From contig NZ_AUIC01000006.1 of NCBI RefSeq assembly GCF_000423505.1, forward strand, positions 48,146-112,145: a stretch of DNA of 64,000 nucleotides, written 5' to 3'. This stretch comes from Pseudoclavibacter soli DSM 23366. GTDB lineage: Bacteria; Actinomycetota; Actinomycetes; Actinomycetales; Microbacteriaceae. Positions 7,592 through 14,982 of the stretch are shown one piece after another. The translations under genes were made by a program, and so were the position numbers. Position 1 is the first letter of the stretch. Each line of letters starts with the position of its first letter. The notes under the pieces were generated by a model. It was not told where the DNA came from. It did not search any database and saw only the letters and a program-made list of their open reading frames with translations.

Positions 7592-8647
7592 ATGAGCATA
7601 ATCAGCACCGGCGGTACCTACAGCATCTTCGACGACGGGGTCGCCACGCACGACCGTCTGCCCGGCGGAACCTACCGGGTGGGGTTCGCCTCCATGCAGG
7701 GGTTTTTCCTCACCAGAATTCCCGATGTCACGGCGGCGGCCGAGCCTGTCTATGGTGACCATGGCGTCCGTCTAGATCGTGTGTTGCGCGGCTGGCGACG
7801 CAGTACACGCAGTCTCGGACTGATCCTCTCTGGGAGCAAGGGCATGGGGAAGAGCCTGTTTGTGCGCATGCTCGCAGACGCCTTTCATGCAAGCGGAACA
7901 CCGGTCATCGTCGTGGACCACGCCTACCCCGGACTGGCAGCCTTCATCGACACCATTGAGGGGGAGTCTCTCGTCATCTTCGACGAGTTCGAGAAGGTCT
8001 TCGCTGAGACCGATGACCGAAACCCCCAGCACGAGCTGTTGAGCCTGTTCGACGGCCTCAGCGGGGCGCGGCGCATGTACGCCATCACTGTCAACGACCT
8101 GCGCGAGACGAGCGCATTCATCCTCAACCGTCCCGGCCGCTTCCACTACCATGTGCGGTTCTCTTACCCTGACCAGGCGGAAACCCGAACGTATCTGCGA
8201 GACCACGTCGCGCAGGAGCACTGGGGTGAAGTCGAGGCGGCGGTCGAGTTCAGTGTGCGTGTGCCGCTCAACTACGACTGCCTGCGAGCGATCGCGTTCG
8301 AGCTTGACTCTGGGGAGAAGTTCGCCGAGGTCATTGGTGATCTGAACATCAAGCGCACCGAGACACCAAGCTACCGCGTGAGCGTCAGTGTCGAAGACGG
8401 ACGAACGTTCGTCGGATCGCTGAAGCACGACTTCTCCGCTGAACCTGACGTTCTCGCGTGGCTCACCAGTGGGGGAGAGCGGTCAGGATTCACCCTGTAC
8501 GTCGACGAGTCCACTGCGACATGGGACGAGTCGGGTCGACTGCACATCACACGTGACGGGCTCCGCCTCTTCGATTCCGACGAGGACGGGGAGACCCCAG
8601 TGTCTGCCGTGCTGACCCGGCAGCTCCAGCGCGAGATCGGTTACTGA
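7592..8647 (+). CDS. AAA+ ATPase
   Basis: Protein of 351 residues with an AAA+ core: Walker A GSKGMGKS at about residues 80-88, Walker B LVIFDEFEK at about 128-136, a polar sensor-1 region (YAITVNDL) near 168, and an arginine-rich NRPGRFHYHVRFSYP stretch near 182. The C-terminal about 120 residues form a separate beta-rich region without a known motif. The core resembles the ATPases used to move or remodel DNA or protein. The stop and the next ATG share TGATG. Partner unknown. Confidence 0.75.
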   Translation: MSIISTGGTYSIFDDGVATHDRLPGGTYRVGFASMQGFFLTRIPDVTAAAEPVYGDHGVRLDRVLRGWRRSTRSLGLILSGSKGMGKSLFVRMLADAFHASGTPVIVVDHAYPGLAAFIDTIEGESLVIFDEFEKVFAETDDRNPQHELLSLFDGLSGARRMYAITVNDLRETSAFILNRPGRFHYHVRFSYPDQAETRTYLRDHVAQEHWGEVEAAVEFSVRVPLNYDCLRAIAFELDSGEKFAEVIGDLNIKRTETPSYRVSVSVEDGRTFVGSLKHDFSAEPDVLAWLTSGGERSGFTLYVDESTATWDESGRLHITRDGLRLFDSDEDGETPVSAVLTRQLQREIGY

Positions 8648-9153
8648 TGACTGCGCTGCAAATCGGGGTCGACATTGACGGTGTGCTGGCGGACCTGACC
8701 CCCGCGCTGCGCCAGCTGCTCGGACGCGAAAGTGACGACAGTCCGAACAGCTACAGTCTCAGCGCCTCCGGTTGGGTGCGCGACCGCGTTGAAGAGGCAG
8801 AACTCATCCGTGAGGTGGGGCGACAGGGGCTGTTCGCGACACTGCCGCTCATCGACGGTGCTATGGAGGGGCTGGCGCGGCTGCGAGAGATCGCCCCGGT
8901 GACGTTGGTCACAGCCCGCCACGCAGAGGTCGAGGACCAGACACGCGCGTGGATGCGCGAGAACGGCATCGACCTGCCCTTAGTGCTTCAACAGCGGAAG
9001 ATCGGTTGGCCGATCCTCATCGACGACTCACCTGACCAGGTCTCTCGCACCTGGGCTACTGGGGGGTTCGGAGTCCTCTTCGACCAGCCGTGGAACAGGC
9101 ATGTTGATGGCCCTCGCCTGCCCGGTTGGGGCGCTCTGGCGGTTCAGCTATGA
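8647..9153 (+). CDS. HAD-family 5'(3')-deoxyribonucleotidase-like protein
   Basis: Protein of 168 residues. The HAD nucleophile motif is VDIDGVLADL (residues 7-16: Asp nucleophile, Asp acid/base), followed by a TLVTAR segment (motif II Thr) near 83 and ILIDDSPDQV (motif IV acidic pair) near 121. The D-x-D-G-V-L-A-D form is typical of cytosolic 5'-nucleotidases of the NT5C type, which dephosphorylate deoxynucleotides. It overlaps its neighbours by TGATG and CTATGA, so it is part of an operon with the AAA+ ATPase and the HTH protein. Confidence 0.72.
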   Translation: MTALQIGVDIDGVLADLTPALRQLLGRESDDSPNSYSLSASGWVRDRVEEAELIREVGRQGLFATLPLIDGAMEGLARLREIAPVTLVTARHAEVEDQTRAWMRENGIDLPLVLQQRKIGWPILIDDSPDQVSRTWATGGFGVLFDQPWNRHVDGPRLPGWGALAVQL

Positions 9154-9713
9154 ACGGCGCACGATCATCGGGAGTCCCGGTTCTCGGGCTCCGCCTGCCG
9201 CCGAAGGTCTATGCCCTCCTTGAAAAGGAGGCCGACAGGCGTTCGCTCGAGCAGGGGGCTCCGGTTCAGGTCCACCATCTTCTGGAAGGACTTGCAACGG
9301 CGTACGTCGTGAATCTGGAGCGTGCGCGGCGGCACCCCTCTCCGAAAGGTGGTCGGCTCCCACAGGACGAGTCGGAACTTCTGCACAAGAAGATTCTGGA
9401 ATTGGCCGGGAAACACACTGCGATAGAAATTGCAGAACAGGTCGGTTGTTCGTCGACAACCGTCTACCGGCATCTGCACGAGGCTGGCATCACTCCAGTG
9501 CGGCATAAAAAACGCACCCCCAGCCCCGAGGACGTCGCGCAGGTACTCACCTTGGCGAACGCGGGGCTCACTGACATGAGTATCGCCCGCCAGACCGATC
9601 TGAGTCGGGAGACGGTCAGACGGTTGCGTGTCGGCGCTGGAATACCGGCGAACTCGCCAGCCGGGCGCCCGCGGAAGCAGCGGGACACTGAGGACCTGCG
9701 ATCGGTCGCGTGA
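9150..9713 (+). CDS. double helix-turn-helix DNA-binding protein
   Basis: Protein of 187 residues, paralogue of 6873-7358. It has the same N-terminal pattern (RLPPKVYALLEKEADRRS then VHHLLEGLA) and two HTH units, HTAIEIAEQVGCSSTTVYRHL (about 90-110) and GLTDMSIARQTDLSRETVRRL (about 143-163). ATG 9150 overlaps the previous stop; an in-frame TTG at 9126 is less likely. Probably a DNA-binding regulator. The duplication suggests two targets or a heteromer (inference). Confidence 0.7.
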   Translation: MNGARSSGVPVLGLRLPPKVYALLEKEADRRSLEQGAPVQVHHLLEGLATAYVVNLERARRHPSPKGGRLPQDESELLHKKILELAGKHTAIEIAEQVGCSSTTVYRHLHEAGITPVRHKKRTPSPEDVAQVLTLANAGLTDMSIARQTDLSRETVRRLRVGAGIPANSPAGRPRKQRDTEDLRSVA

Positions 9714-9717
9714 GCGT

Positions 9718-9760
9718 CACTATCTCGTCACTTCCTATTTGGTGCAGTGATGCGATAGTG
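9718..9760. terminator. bidirectional hairpin between convergent genes
   Basis: Arms CACTATC-t-CGTCACT and AGTGATG-c-GATAGTG pair over about 14 bp with one G-U pair and one mismatch, and a 13-nt loop. It lies just past the stop at 9713 and before the convergent gene ending at 9790. There is no long T run. Confidence 0.55.
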
Positions 9761-9789
9761 AGAAGACGCTGACGGAGCGCCGGCCGGGC

Positions 9790-10137
9790 TCAGTCCCGAG
9801 CTAGTGATTCCTCGAGTAGAGCCACCAGCTCCACACGGCTGATCGCACGTTGGACGAGTGCGCCGACCTGCCCCTTGCGGTAACTGCCGTCGGCGATCGC
9901 CGATAGGGGGATGTCCGCCGTCACCACCACTGGGCTGTCCGTGGCGCTGGCCGAAACCAGCATGTGTTCGCCGTCCGGTGCGGAAGAGACCTGCTTCACC
10001 AGTTCAACGCCATGGGCTTCGGCGTGGCGTTGCGCCAGTCGGTACTCGTCCGCGAATGCCTCGACGCGCTTGCGGCGCGCAGTGTCATGGAACTTCTCGA
10101 CTTGGGCGTTGATCTGGGCTGCGTTGTTCAGCGTCAT
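9790..10137 (-). CDS. hypothetical protein
   Basis: Protein of 115 residues with a helical, charged N-terminus (AQVEKFHDTARRKRVEAFADEY) and a beta-rich C-terminus ending EESLARD. Start at ATG 10137 is supported by GAGGAAT upstream and a CGCATAGTCC motif at 10171; a longer frame would read through that motif. Transcribed divergently from the phosphoesterase gene. Not recognised. Confidence 0.58.
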   Translation of the reverse strand: MTLNNAAQINAQVEKFHDTARRKRVEAFADEYRLAQRHAEAHGVELVKQVSSAPDGEHMLVSASATDSPVVVTADIPLSAIADGSYRKGQVGALVQRAISRVELVALLEESLARD

Positions 10138-10170
10138 CTGGGATTCCTCAACTCTCGTGTGCCACAGGAC

Positions 10171-10176
10171 TATGCG
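10171..10176 (-). promoter_or_regulatory. CGCATAGTCC promoter-like motif (minus strand)
   Basis: 33 nt before the minus-strand start at 10137. Only 6 nt separate it from the plus-strand copy at 10182, forming a compact divergent promoter pair. Confidence 0.55.
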
Positions 10177-10181
10177 TGCAC

Positions 10182-10189
10182 CCCGCATA
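10182..10189 (+). promoter_or_regulatory. CCCGCATA promoter motif (plus strand)
   Basis: 20 nt before ATG 10210, with GTGGAGGAA as ribosome site in between. Back-to-back with the minus-strand copy at 10171-10176. Confidence 0.58.
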
Positions 10190-10209
10190 GGAATGCAGTG
10201 GAGGAACAT

Positions 10210-10977
10210 ATGAGGATCGGATTCGCAGGGGACTGGCACGGCAACCGGCAATGGGCTATCGCAGCCACACAGGCGCTAATCGCGGCCGGTGCACAGGTCA
10301 TTCACCATGTCGGAGACTTCGGGCTGTTCCGCTCGTCAGGCATCGGCGATTTGGTATTACCGGAACTGCTGGAGCCGATCTTGGCCGGCAGCGACATCAC
10401 CTTGTACATCACACCGGGCAATCACGAGGACTGGGGCTGGATTTACCAGAATCTGAGCGACCGCGAGTTCGCTGTCACACCACACATACGGCTGATTCGG
10501 CCCGGTGACGTCGTCGAGCACGGCGGCATCCGGGTTCTGTCCGTCGGCGGTGCGCCAAGTATCGACTGCGCCTACCGTCATCGGGTCTTCCGTGACTGGT
10601 GGCCGCAAGAAGTCATTCAGCCGGAGGAATACCACCGAGCTCTAGGCCAGACAGGTGAGTTCGACGTGCTGGTCACCCATGACGTCTTCCTCGCGCACGC
10701 GCCAGGCGTCGCAGCCCAGATCGCAGGCAACCCGTACAGGTTCACTGCCGACGACCTCGCCTACGCCAGCACACAACAGGGTGCGCTGCAGACCCTCGTG
10801 GAGCAGGTGCGTCCTCGTATCTGGGTGCACGGGCACTATCACATAGCCGACTACGCGGAGGCTTCGCCAACGGGCGGCGCAACGGTCAGTCTCGGACGAG
10901 ACGGTGACGCCGCAGGAAACCTCTGGATCTGGGACAGCGGCACCGACGAGCGATCGTTCGTCCGCCTGAACGAATAA
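10210..10977 (+). CDS. calcineurin-like metallophosphoesterase
   Basis: Protein of 255 residues with the full set of metallophosphoesterase metal motifs: GDWHGN (residues 6-11, form of D-x-H), HVGDFG (about 34-39), TPGNHE (about 70-75), LVTHD (about 155-159) and HGHYH (about 208-212). This is a binuclear-metal phosphatase or nuclease fold. Substrate unknown. ATG 10210 has GGAGG 6 nt upstream. Confidence 0.82.
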   Translation: MRIGFAGDWHGNRQWAIAATQALIAAGAQVIHHVGDFGLFRSSGIGDLVLPELLEPILAGSDITLYITPGNHEDWGWIYQNLSDREFAVTPHIRLIRPGDVVEHGGIRVLSVGGAPSIDCAYRHRVFRDWWPQEVIQPEEYHRALGQTGEFDVLVTHDVFLAHAPGVAAQIAGNPYRFTADDLAYASTQQGALQTLVEQVRPRIWVHGHYHIADYAEASPTGGATVSLGRDGDAAGNLWIWDSGTDERSFVRLNE

Positions 10978-10981
10978 CCTC

Positions 10982-10990
10982 CCGCGCACA
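10982..10990 (+). promoter_or_regulatory. CCGCGCACA promoter-like motif in a CCTCCCG/CGGGAGG hairpin
   Basis: 24 nt before ATG 11015. The motif lies at the left arm of a hairpin (CCTCCCG ... CGGGAGG, 10979-11005) whose right arm includes the ribosome site, so the structure could mask translation if transcribed. Confidence 0.45.
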
Positions 10991-11014
10991 ACGCTACCGG
11001 GAGGGAGGGTTCAG

Positions 11015-11521
11015 ATGACCCAGACGTGCGAGAATACCGGCATGGCCGCTCTGAAGAAAATCACCCGACGTGGCACACAGCGCGCTTGGTTCCGTGCGAA
11101 CCGGTTCACTGATGGGCAGCTCGGGCTGCTGGCCATGCTCGACGGCATCCGAGGACCACGCGTCGAAATCTGGACGATGGTCGGGGGAATCACGGTGGAG
11201 GGGCGAGACGTCGACGAATTTCTGCATATCGTCAGCCTGCGTCGTCGATGGGCGAAGCAGGTGCTCGAGCTCAAACATGGGGGAGCAGCGGCGGGCACAC
11301 CGGATCCTAACTGGGTTTCAGACAGAATTGAGCAGGCGGTCAAGGAGGCTGTCTCCGGGACGCTCCCGTCCAAAGTGATCATTGATCTTGATCACGACCT
11401 ACTGGCCGCAGGCTACGACGTCGTTTTAGTCCGCATCGACGATGTCTACGCGTGGCAGGAGCACCCATGTGCACAGGTGTTCGCTCGGCTGTGCTGGAAC
11501 GGGTACGAGGAGGTCGACTGA
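11015..11521 (+). CDS. hypothetical protein upstream of Fic
   Basis: Protein of 168 residues; ATG 11015 follows GGGAGGGAGGG, with an alternative ATG at 11042. The N-terminus is basic (MAALKKITRRGTQRAWFRANRF from the second Met) and the rest mixed. Its stop and the Fic start share TGATG, so it is co-translated and could be a partner of the Fic protein, but no known Fic antitoxin motif is clear. Confidence 0.58.
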   Translation: MTQTCENTGMAALKKITRRGTQRAWFRANRFTDGQLGLLAMLDGIRGPRVEIWTMVGGITVEGRDVDEFLHIVSLRRRWAKQVLELKHGGAAAGTPDPNWVSDRIEQAVKEAVSGTLPSKVIIDLDHDLLAAGYDVVLVRIDDVYAWQEHPCAQVFARLCWNGYEEVD

Positions 11522-12393
11522 TGGGGATTACCGGTGGAGGGCGTGGGTCAAACCAGTACGGCCCACATGGCCTGCCAGTCGGCAGACCGGTTCATGGTGC
11601 GCGACCTGCAGAGGTCAGCCTCGGAGGACGTTCCTACTCTGCGGTGGAACCGGACCTCTCCATCAGCGCCGAGGTCCAGCGGATCGCAGACCGCATACGT
11701 CCAGGCACAGTGGACCGTGCGATCTGGCGTCTCCAACATCAGAAGACGAGCCTCGTATTCAACGAGCTCACATTCGAAAAGAACACGTATACCCTGCCGC
11801 AGATTCAGACTCTGCTCCACGACAACATCACGCCGGCAGGCAAGACCGCTCAGGAGACCGAGCAGGTCATCGCCTTGTCCGAAGGTGTCGACCTGATGAT
11901 CTCGGATGTACGTAACCGAGCCTTTCGGTTGGATGCCGCACATGCCTGCGAGCTGAATCGCGCCATCGCCAGAGCGGATTCCATCGAACCCGGGGTCATT
12001 CGTGGAACCGGCAACGTACACTCGTCGGGGACAGTGAACGTTCAGGGGGATGTCTTCACTGCCGTTTCCGAGGCGCAGGCGAGCCGCGCCTACCAACGAG
12101 TGTTCAAACGGGTTTCCGAGATCCCGAACCCGCTTGTCCGAGCTGCGACTTTTGCCGCGGCTTCGACGTATACGCAGCCTTTCCTCGACGGGAACAAGCG
12201 AACGGCACGAGTCATGATGAACGGGTATCTCCTATCTCGCGGCTATGACGCGATTCTGATCCCGGCACGCGCCGAGCAGGAATACGTGGCTGCTGTGGCA
12301 GAGCTTTTCAGAACGGGACGGACGGCACCGTACGCCGAATTCCTTATCCGGCTTGCCCAGGGCAGTTCAAGCGCCGCCGGGGGTCGTGCCTGA
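11521..12393 (+). CDS. Fic-domain protein with His-to-Gln motif change
   Basis: Protein of 290 residues. The Fic core motif reads QPFLDGNKRTAR (about residues 220-231), where active Fic enzymes have H-P-F-x-D/E-G-N-G/K-R. The catalytic histidine is replaced by glutamine (codon CAG), while the phosphate-binding D-G-N-K-R is kept. Active Fic proteins transfer AMP or other groups to Ser/Thr/Tyr, so this copy is either inactive, binding-only, or uses different chemistry. A helix around KTSLVFNELTFEKN (about 75-88) lies where class II Fic proteins carry their inhibitory helix. The glycine-rich N-terminus (residues 1-35) looks unstructured. The 3' end overlaps the convergent gene by 27 nt. Confidence 0.78.
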   Translation: MGITGGGRGSNQYGPHGLPVGRPVHGARPAEVSLGGRSYSAVEPDLSISAEVQRIADRIRPGTVDRAIWRLQHQKTSLVFNELTFEKNTYTLPQIQTLLHDNITPAGKTAQETEQVIALSEGVDLMISDVRNRAFRLDAAHACELNRAIARADSIEPGVIRGTGNVHSSGTVNVQGDVFTAVSEAQASRAYQRVFKRVSEIPNPLVRAATFAAASTYTQPFLDGNKRTARVMMNGYLLSRGYDAILIPARAEQEYVAAVAELFRTGRTAPYAEFLIRLAQGSSSAAGGRA

Positions 12394-12852
12394 GGTCAGC
12401 ACAAACGACCATCCATTGGCGGTGAGGCGTTCCAGAGTCCACCCTGTCTGGCGCACGTGTGTGAATCTCCAGACCTGCTCACCGAGACGAAACTCGTCCG
12501 AGGCACTTCGGCGACCGGCCACGGCGGCAACGAACCCAGCCTCCTGAAGCGCCTCGTAGGTGTCTAGGTGACTCTCACCGGAGATGCCCTCCAGCCACCA
12601 GACGGCTTCGAGCACCGTCCGGCGCTGAATGCGACGCCGCAGCCTTGCGAAGTGTTCCGCCGGTGCGGGACGCAGCGCCACGATCGCGCCGACATGGAGG
12701 ATGAGTGCGGCACCGGCAAGAACCAGTGCGCTCACACGGGCCGGCGCAATCGCAGCGGTCATCAGTACGGCCACGGGACCGACCCAGATGGCGGCGCGTT
12801 CAATGAGTGTCGTCGGATACCACGGCCAGAGGCCGAGGCCGGCCCGTCTCAA
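12367..12852 (-). CDS. small membrane protein
   Basis: Protein of 161 residues with two hydrophobic helices (about residues 21-37 and 40-60), then a cytosolic-looking C-terminal domain rich in Trp/Arg (FRLGEQVWRFTHVRQTGWTLERL). Start is TTG at 12852 in a TTGA overlap with the upstream gene, consistent with coupled translation. Function unknown. Confidence 0.6.
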   Translation of the reverse strand: MRRAGLGLWPWYPTTLIERAAIWVGPVAVLMTAAIAPARVSALVLAGAALILHVGAIVALRPAPAEHFARLRRRIQRRTVLEAVWWLEGISGESHLDTYEALQEAGFVAAVAGRRSASDEFRLGEQVWRFTHVRQTGWTLERLTANGWSFVLTSGTTPGGA

Positions 12853-13118
12853 CGACCGTCCTCGTCAGTGATCCTTGAGGCGTCCCACGCCTCCAGATGA
12901 TCTGGGCGTGTCCAGCCGTCTTCGTGTGTGCGAGCGCCCACGAGGGAGCCGTCGGTTCGCCAATATCGATCCGTGTAACCGCGGTGCGACGCGATCACCT
13001 GTTTTGGGGTCAGGCGTTCGACTCGCGCCCTGCTGATATGGTCGCCGAGCACTCGTTCGCTGACGAGCAGCACCTCAGCGCCGACGGTCAGTTCGGTGAA
13101 ATCTGTCTGTGTTTCCAT
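12849..13118 (-). CDS. small SH3-like module protein
   Basis: Protein of 89 residues. VGAEVLLVSERV...SRARVERLTPKQVIASH...YWRTDGSLVGAR matches the SH3-like pattern seen at 4164 and 13585: a G-x-x-V strand, V-x-x-L-T-P-K-x-V hairpin, and W/F-R-x-x-G-x-x-V-G end. ATG lies 9 nt behind a CGCATA motif. Function unknown. Confidence 0.6.
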   Translation of the reverse strand: METQTDFTELTVGAEVLLVSERVLGDHISRARVERLTPKQVIASHRGYTDRYWRTDGSLVGARTHEDGWTRPDHLEAWDASRITDEDGR

Positions 13119-13127
13119 GTTGGTTCC

Positions 13128-13135
13128 TATGCGGG
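13128..13135 (-). promoter_or_regulatory. CCCGCATA leaderless promoter motif
   Basis: Minus-strand copy 9 nt before the ATG at 13118, with no ribosome site between. Confidence 0.58.
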
Positions 13136-13141
13136 AGGATC

Positions 13142-13585
13142 TCAGCCGATCGTTTCGAGCAGCTCCGAAGCCCGCTCCAGAGGCGCGTTCAGTTCGACGG
13201 CGAGGTCGGCGACTTCATCGTCGGGGGTGATTGCATCGATCGCTGCGATCACATCGGTCAGCTGTCGCCGGACGCGCTGCAGCCGGCTCCAGTGCAGGAA
13301 CCGACGGCTCTGCTCGTCAGTGAGTGCAGAGATATGCGCACCGCTGTCGGACGTGCCCCGGATAGCTCCGGTCTTCTTCGTCCACACGCGCCCATCCTCA
13401 GTGATGACGGTCTGTGCAGTGACTTCTGTCACACGCAACACCACCCGTGCCTCGGTATCGAGTACGAGGTCGCCAGAGCTCAGGTCGTCGAGCGTGCGCC
13501 CACCCCGCAGTTGTGGTGCGTCGGGATGGAATGGCGCCTCGGACTCAGTGTCCTGAAGGATCCAGGCTCCTCGTTCGTCGATCAT
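13142..13585 (-). CDS. hypothetical protein with SH3-like module
   Basis: Protein of 147 residues. Central SH3-like module GDLVLDTEARVVLRVTEVTAQTV...EDGRVWTKKTG, clearly related to 4164-4550 (VERVTKSQVVTEDGNRF...). The C-terminal half is helical. Start at ATG 13585 is preceded by AAAGGGCAAG. Two copies of the promoter motif lie upstream. Confidence 0.6.
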   Translation of the reverse strand: MIDERGAWILQDTESEAPFHPDAPQLRGGRTLDDLSSGDLVLDTEARVVLRVTEVTAQTVITEDGRVWTKKTGAIRGTSDSGAHISALTDEQSRRFLHWSRLQRVRRQLTDVIAAIDAITPDDEVADLAVELNAPLERASELLETIG

Positions 13586-13614
13586 GGTCTTGCCCTTTCT
13601 TGGTCTCACCCTCC

Positions 13615-13645
13615 TGTGCGCGGTGGCTTGCAGAAGGACTATGCG
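13615..13645 (-). promoter_or_regulatory. two tandem promoter-like motifs (CCGCGCACA and CGCATAGTCC)
   Basis: On the minus strand a CGCATAGTCC copy (13640-13645 core) is followed 16 nt later by CCGCGCACA (13615-13623), both upstream of ATG 13585. This is the only place where both variants stand in tandem before one gene. Confidence 0.52.
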
Positions 13646-13650
13646 CACGC

Positions 13651-14982
13651 TCACCACCGCAGACGCTCGGGAAGCCCGCCCCCGCCGACAGCGCCGTGAC
13701 CCGGTGGAGGCGCAAGCGCTTGGACGGGATATCCGAACTCGGCTGCCAGCGCCGGAGTGACCGGATCGATCGTGGCCCCTGGGGCGGGGCGCAGCCACAC
13801 CGGGTTGGCGTACAGGGCGCCGAGCTGGGCGAGCACATCCTCGCTCGTATCACCCACCTCGAACTCGAACGGATCGAGCAGTGACCGGGACTCCCACGGC
13901 TGCGCCGGCGCACCGGTGGCGAACCACGCAGACAGAGCGGGGAACCAGACAGTCGCCTGTCCGGGTGCGGGAAACCAGTCGCGCCAGTCGACGACGCCGA
14001 TGCGCTCAGCTGTCCTGTTGCCGGGATGGCCGGGGGTATCACGGACTCCGGTGCGCACCGCGTGAAAGGTCTTCTTGCGAACGTTCCGAGACGCGCTGGC
14101 GTCGATGTTCGGATTCTCTGCAGTGACGAACAGGACGGTCAATGGCAGCGCCTGCATCGGACGGGAGGCGAGCAAGTGCGCCCAACGCGCGATCTTGCGC
14201 TCGACAGTGGTCGGTGTGGCTGTCAGCTCAAGAGCAATGAGCATGCCGTCAGTGCGCACCCAGACCTCATCGGCGGTGAATGTACGATTCCATCCGGTGC
14301 CGAGAATGTCCTGCACTCGGCCGACGTTCTCTCCAAGCACAGCGGACAGGGCGTGTGTCTCGGCCGCTCGCAGACCGAGCTCAGTGGCGAGTACACCATG
14401 CCGGTCGTGTCCACCGGCGCCGCTGGCACGTGTGTCGAGCCCGCCGGTGATCTTCAGCCGCTCAGCGTATGTGGTCACCGGCCAGACGAGACGTTCGACT
14501 GCGGTGTCTCGAGTCAGCCGATAGATGTTCGATCTGGCCGACAGGCTCGTCCGCGCAGCTGCGTCAGTGTGGACGCCGATCTCAACCAATCCCAGATTGA
14601 ACAGGTCGGTCATCAACGCAGCCCGGCCCGTGCCGATCCGGTCGATTCCAGTGATCGCTGCCAGCTGCTCAGCGGAGACGTTCTGCCAGGATCGCAGCGC
14701 TCCGAGCACCTGCAGCGTCTCCGGCAGCCGCGGCCCGGTCAGTCTGGCACGGGCACGTTCTTCGTGCTCTGCCAGCCACCATGGACGCTTCGCCCAACCG
14801 CCGGCTTCGGCGCGGCGCAGCTGATGGATGTTCAACCAGCTTGCCTTCGAACCGACCGGCCAGAAGTCGGAGAAGTAGGGGTCGATGCGTTCGTGAGCTC
14901 GCACGCCCGCAGCTGCTGGTGAGCCGATCTGCTCCAGTCGGAGGTGTTCGCTTTCGCCGACGGCCGGCGCTGCGCTGGTCAT
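13651..14982 (-). CDS. replication-relaxation family-like protein
   Basis: Protein of 443 residues. Residues about 90-170 form a winged-HTH-like start (LGALRSWQNVSAEQLAAITG ... LMTDLFNLGLVEIG ... IYRLT), followed by HDRHGVLATELGLRAAE and a core with VWVRTDGMLIALELTAT (about 245-262), where the D..E.E pattern resembles a restriction-endonuclease-like fold. This matches the layout of actinobacterial replication-relaxation proteins that sit beside coupling-protein genes. The C-terminal 150 residues are variable and proline/glycine-rich. Directly downstream of the coupling protein with a 1-nt overlap. Confidence 0.62.
   Translation of the reverse strand: MTSAAPAVGESEHLRLEQIGSPAAAGVRAHERIDPYFSDFWPVGSKASWLNIHQLRRAEAGGWAKRPWWLAEHEERARARLTGPRLPETLQVLGALRSWQNVSAEQLAAITGIDRIGTGRAALMTDLFNLGLVEIGVHTDAAARTSLSARSNIYRLTRDTAVERLVWPVTTYAERLKITGGLDTRASGAGGHDRHGVLATELGLRAAETHALSAVLGENVGRVQDILGTGWNRTFTADEVWVRTDGMLIALELTATPTTVERKIARWAHLLASRPMQALPLTVLFVTAENPNIDASASRNVRKKTFHAVRTGVRDTPGHPGNRTAERIGVVDWRDWFPAPGQATVWFPALSAWFATGAPAQPWESRSLLDPFEFEVGDTSEDVLAQLGALYANPVWLRPAPGATIDPVTPALAAEFGYPVQALAPPPGHGAVGGGGLPERLRW

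Noticed and set aside
13881..14922. Long plus-strand frames opposite the replication-relaxation-like gene
   Set aside because: Antisense shadows of a gene with readable family motifs; no promoter or ribosome site.
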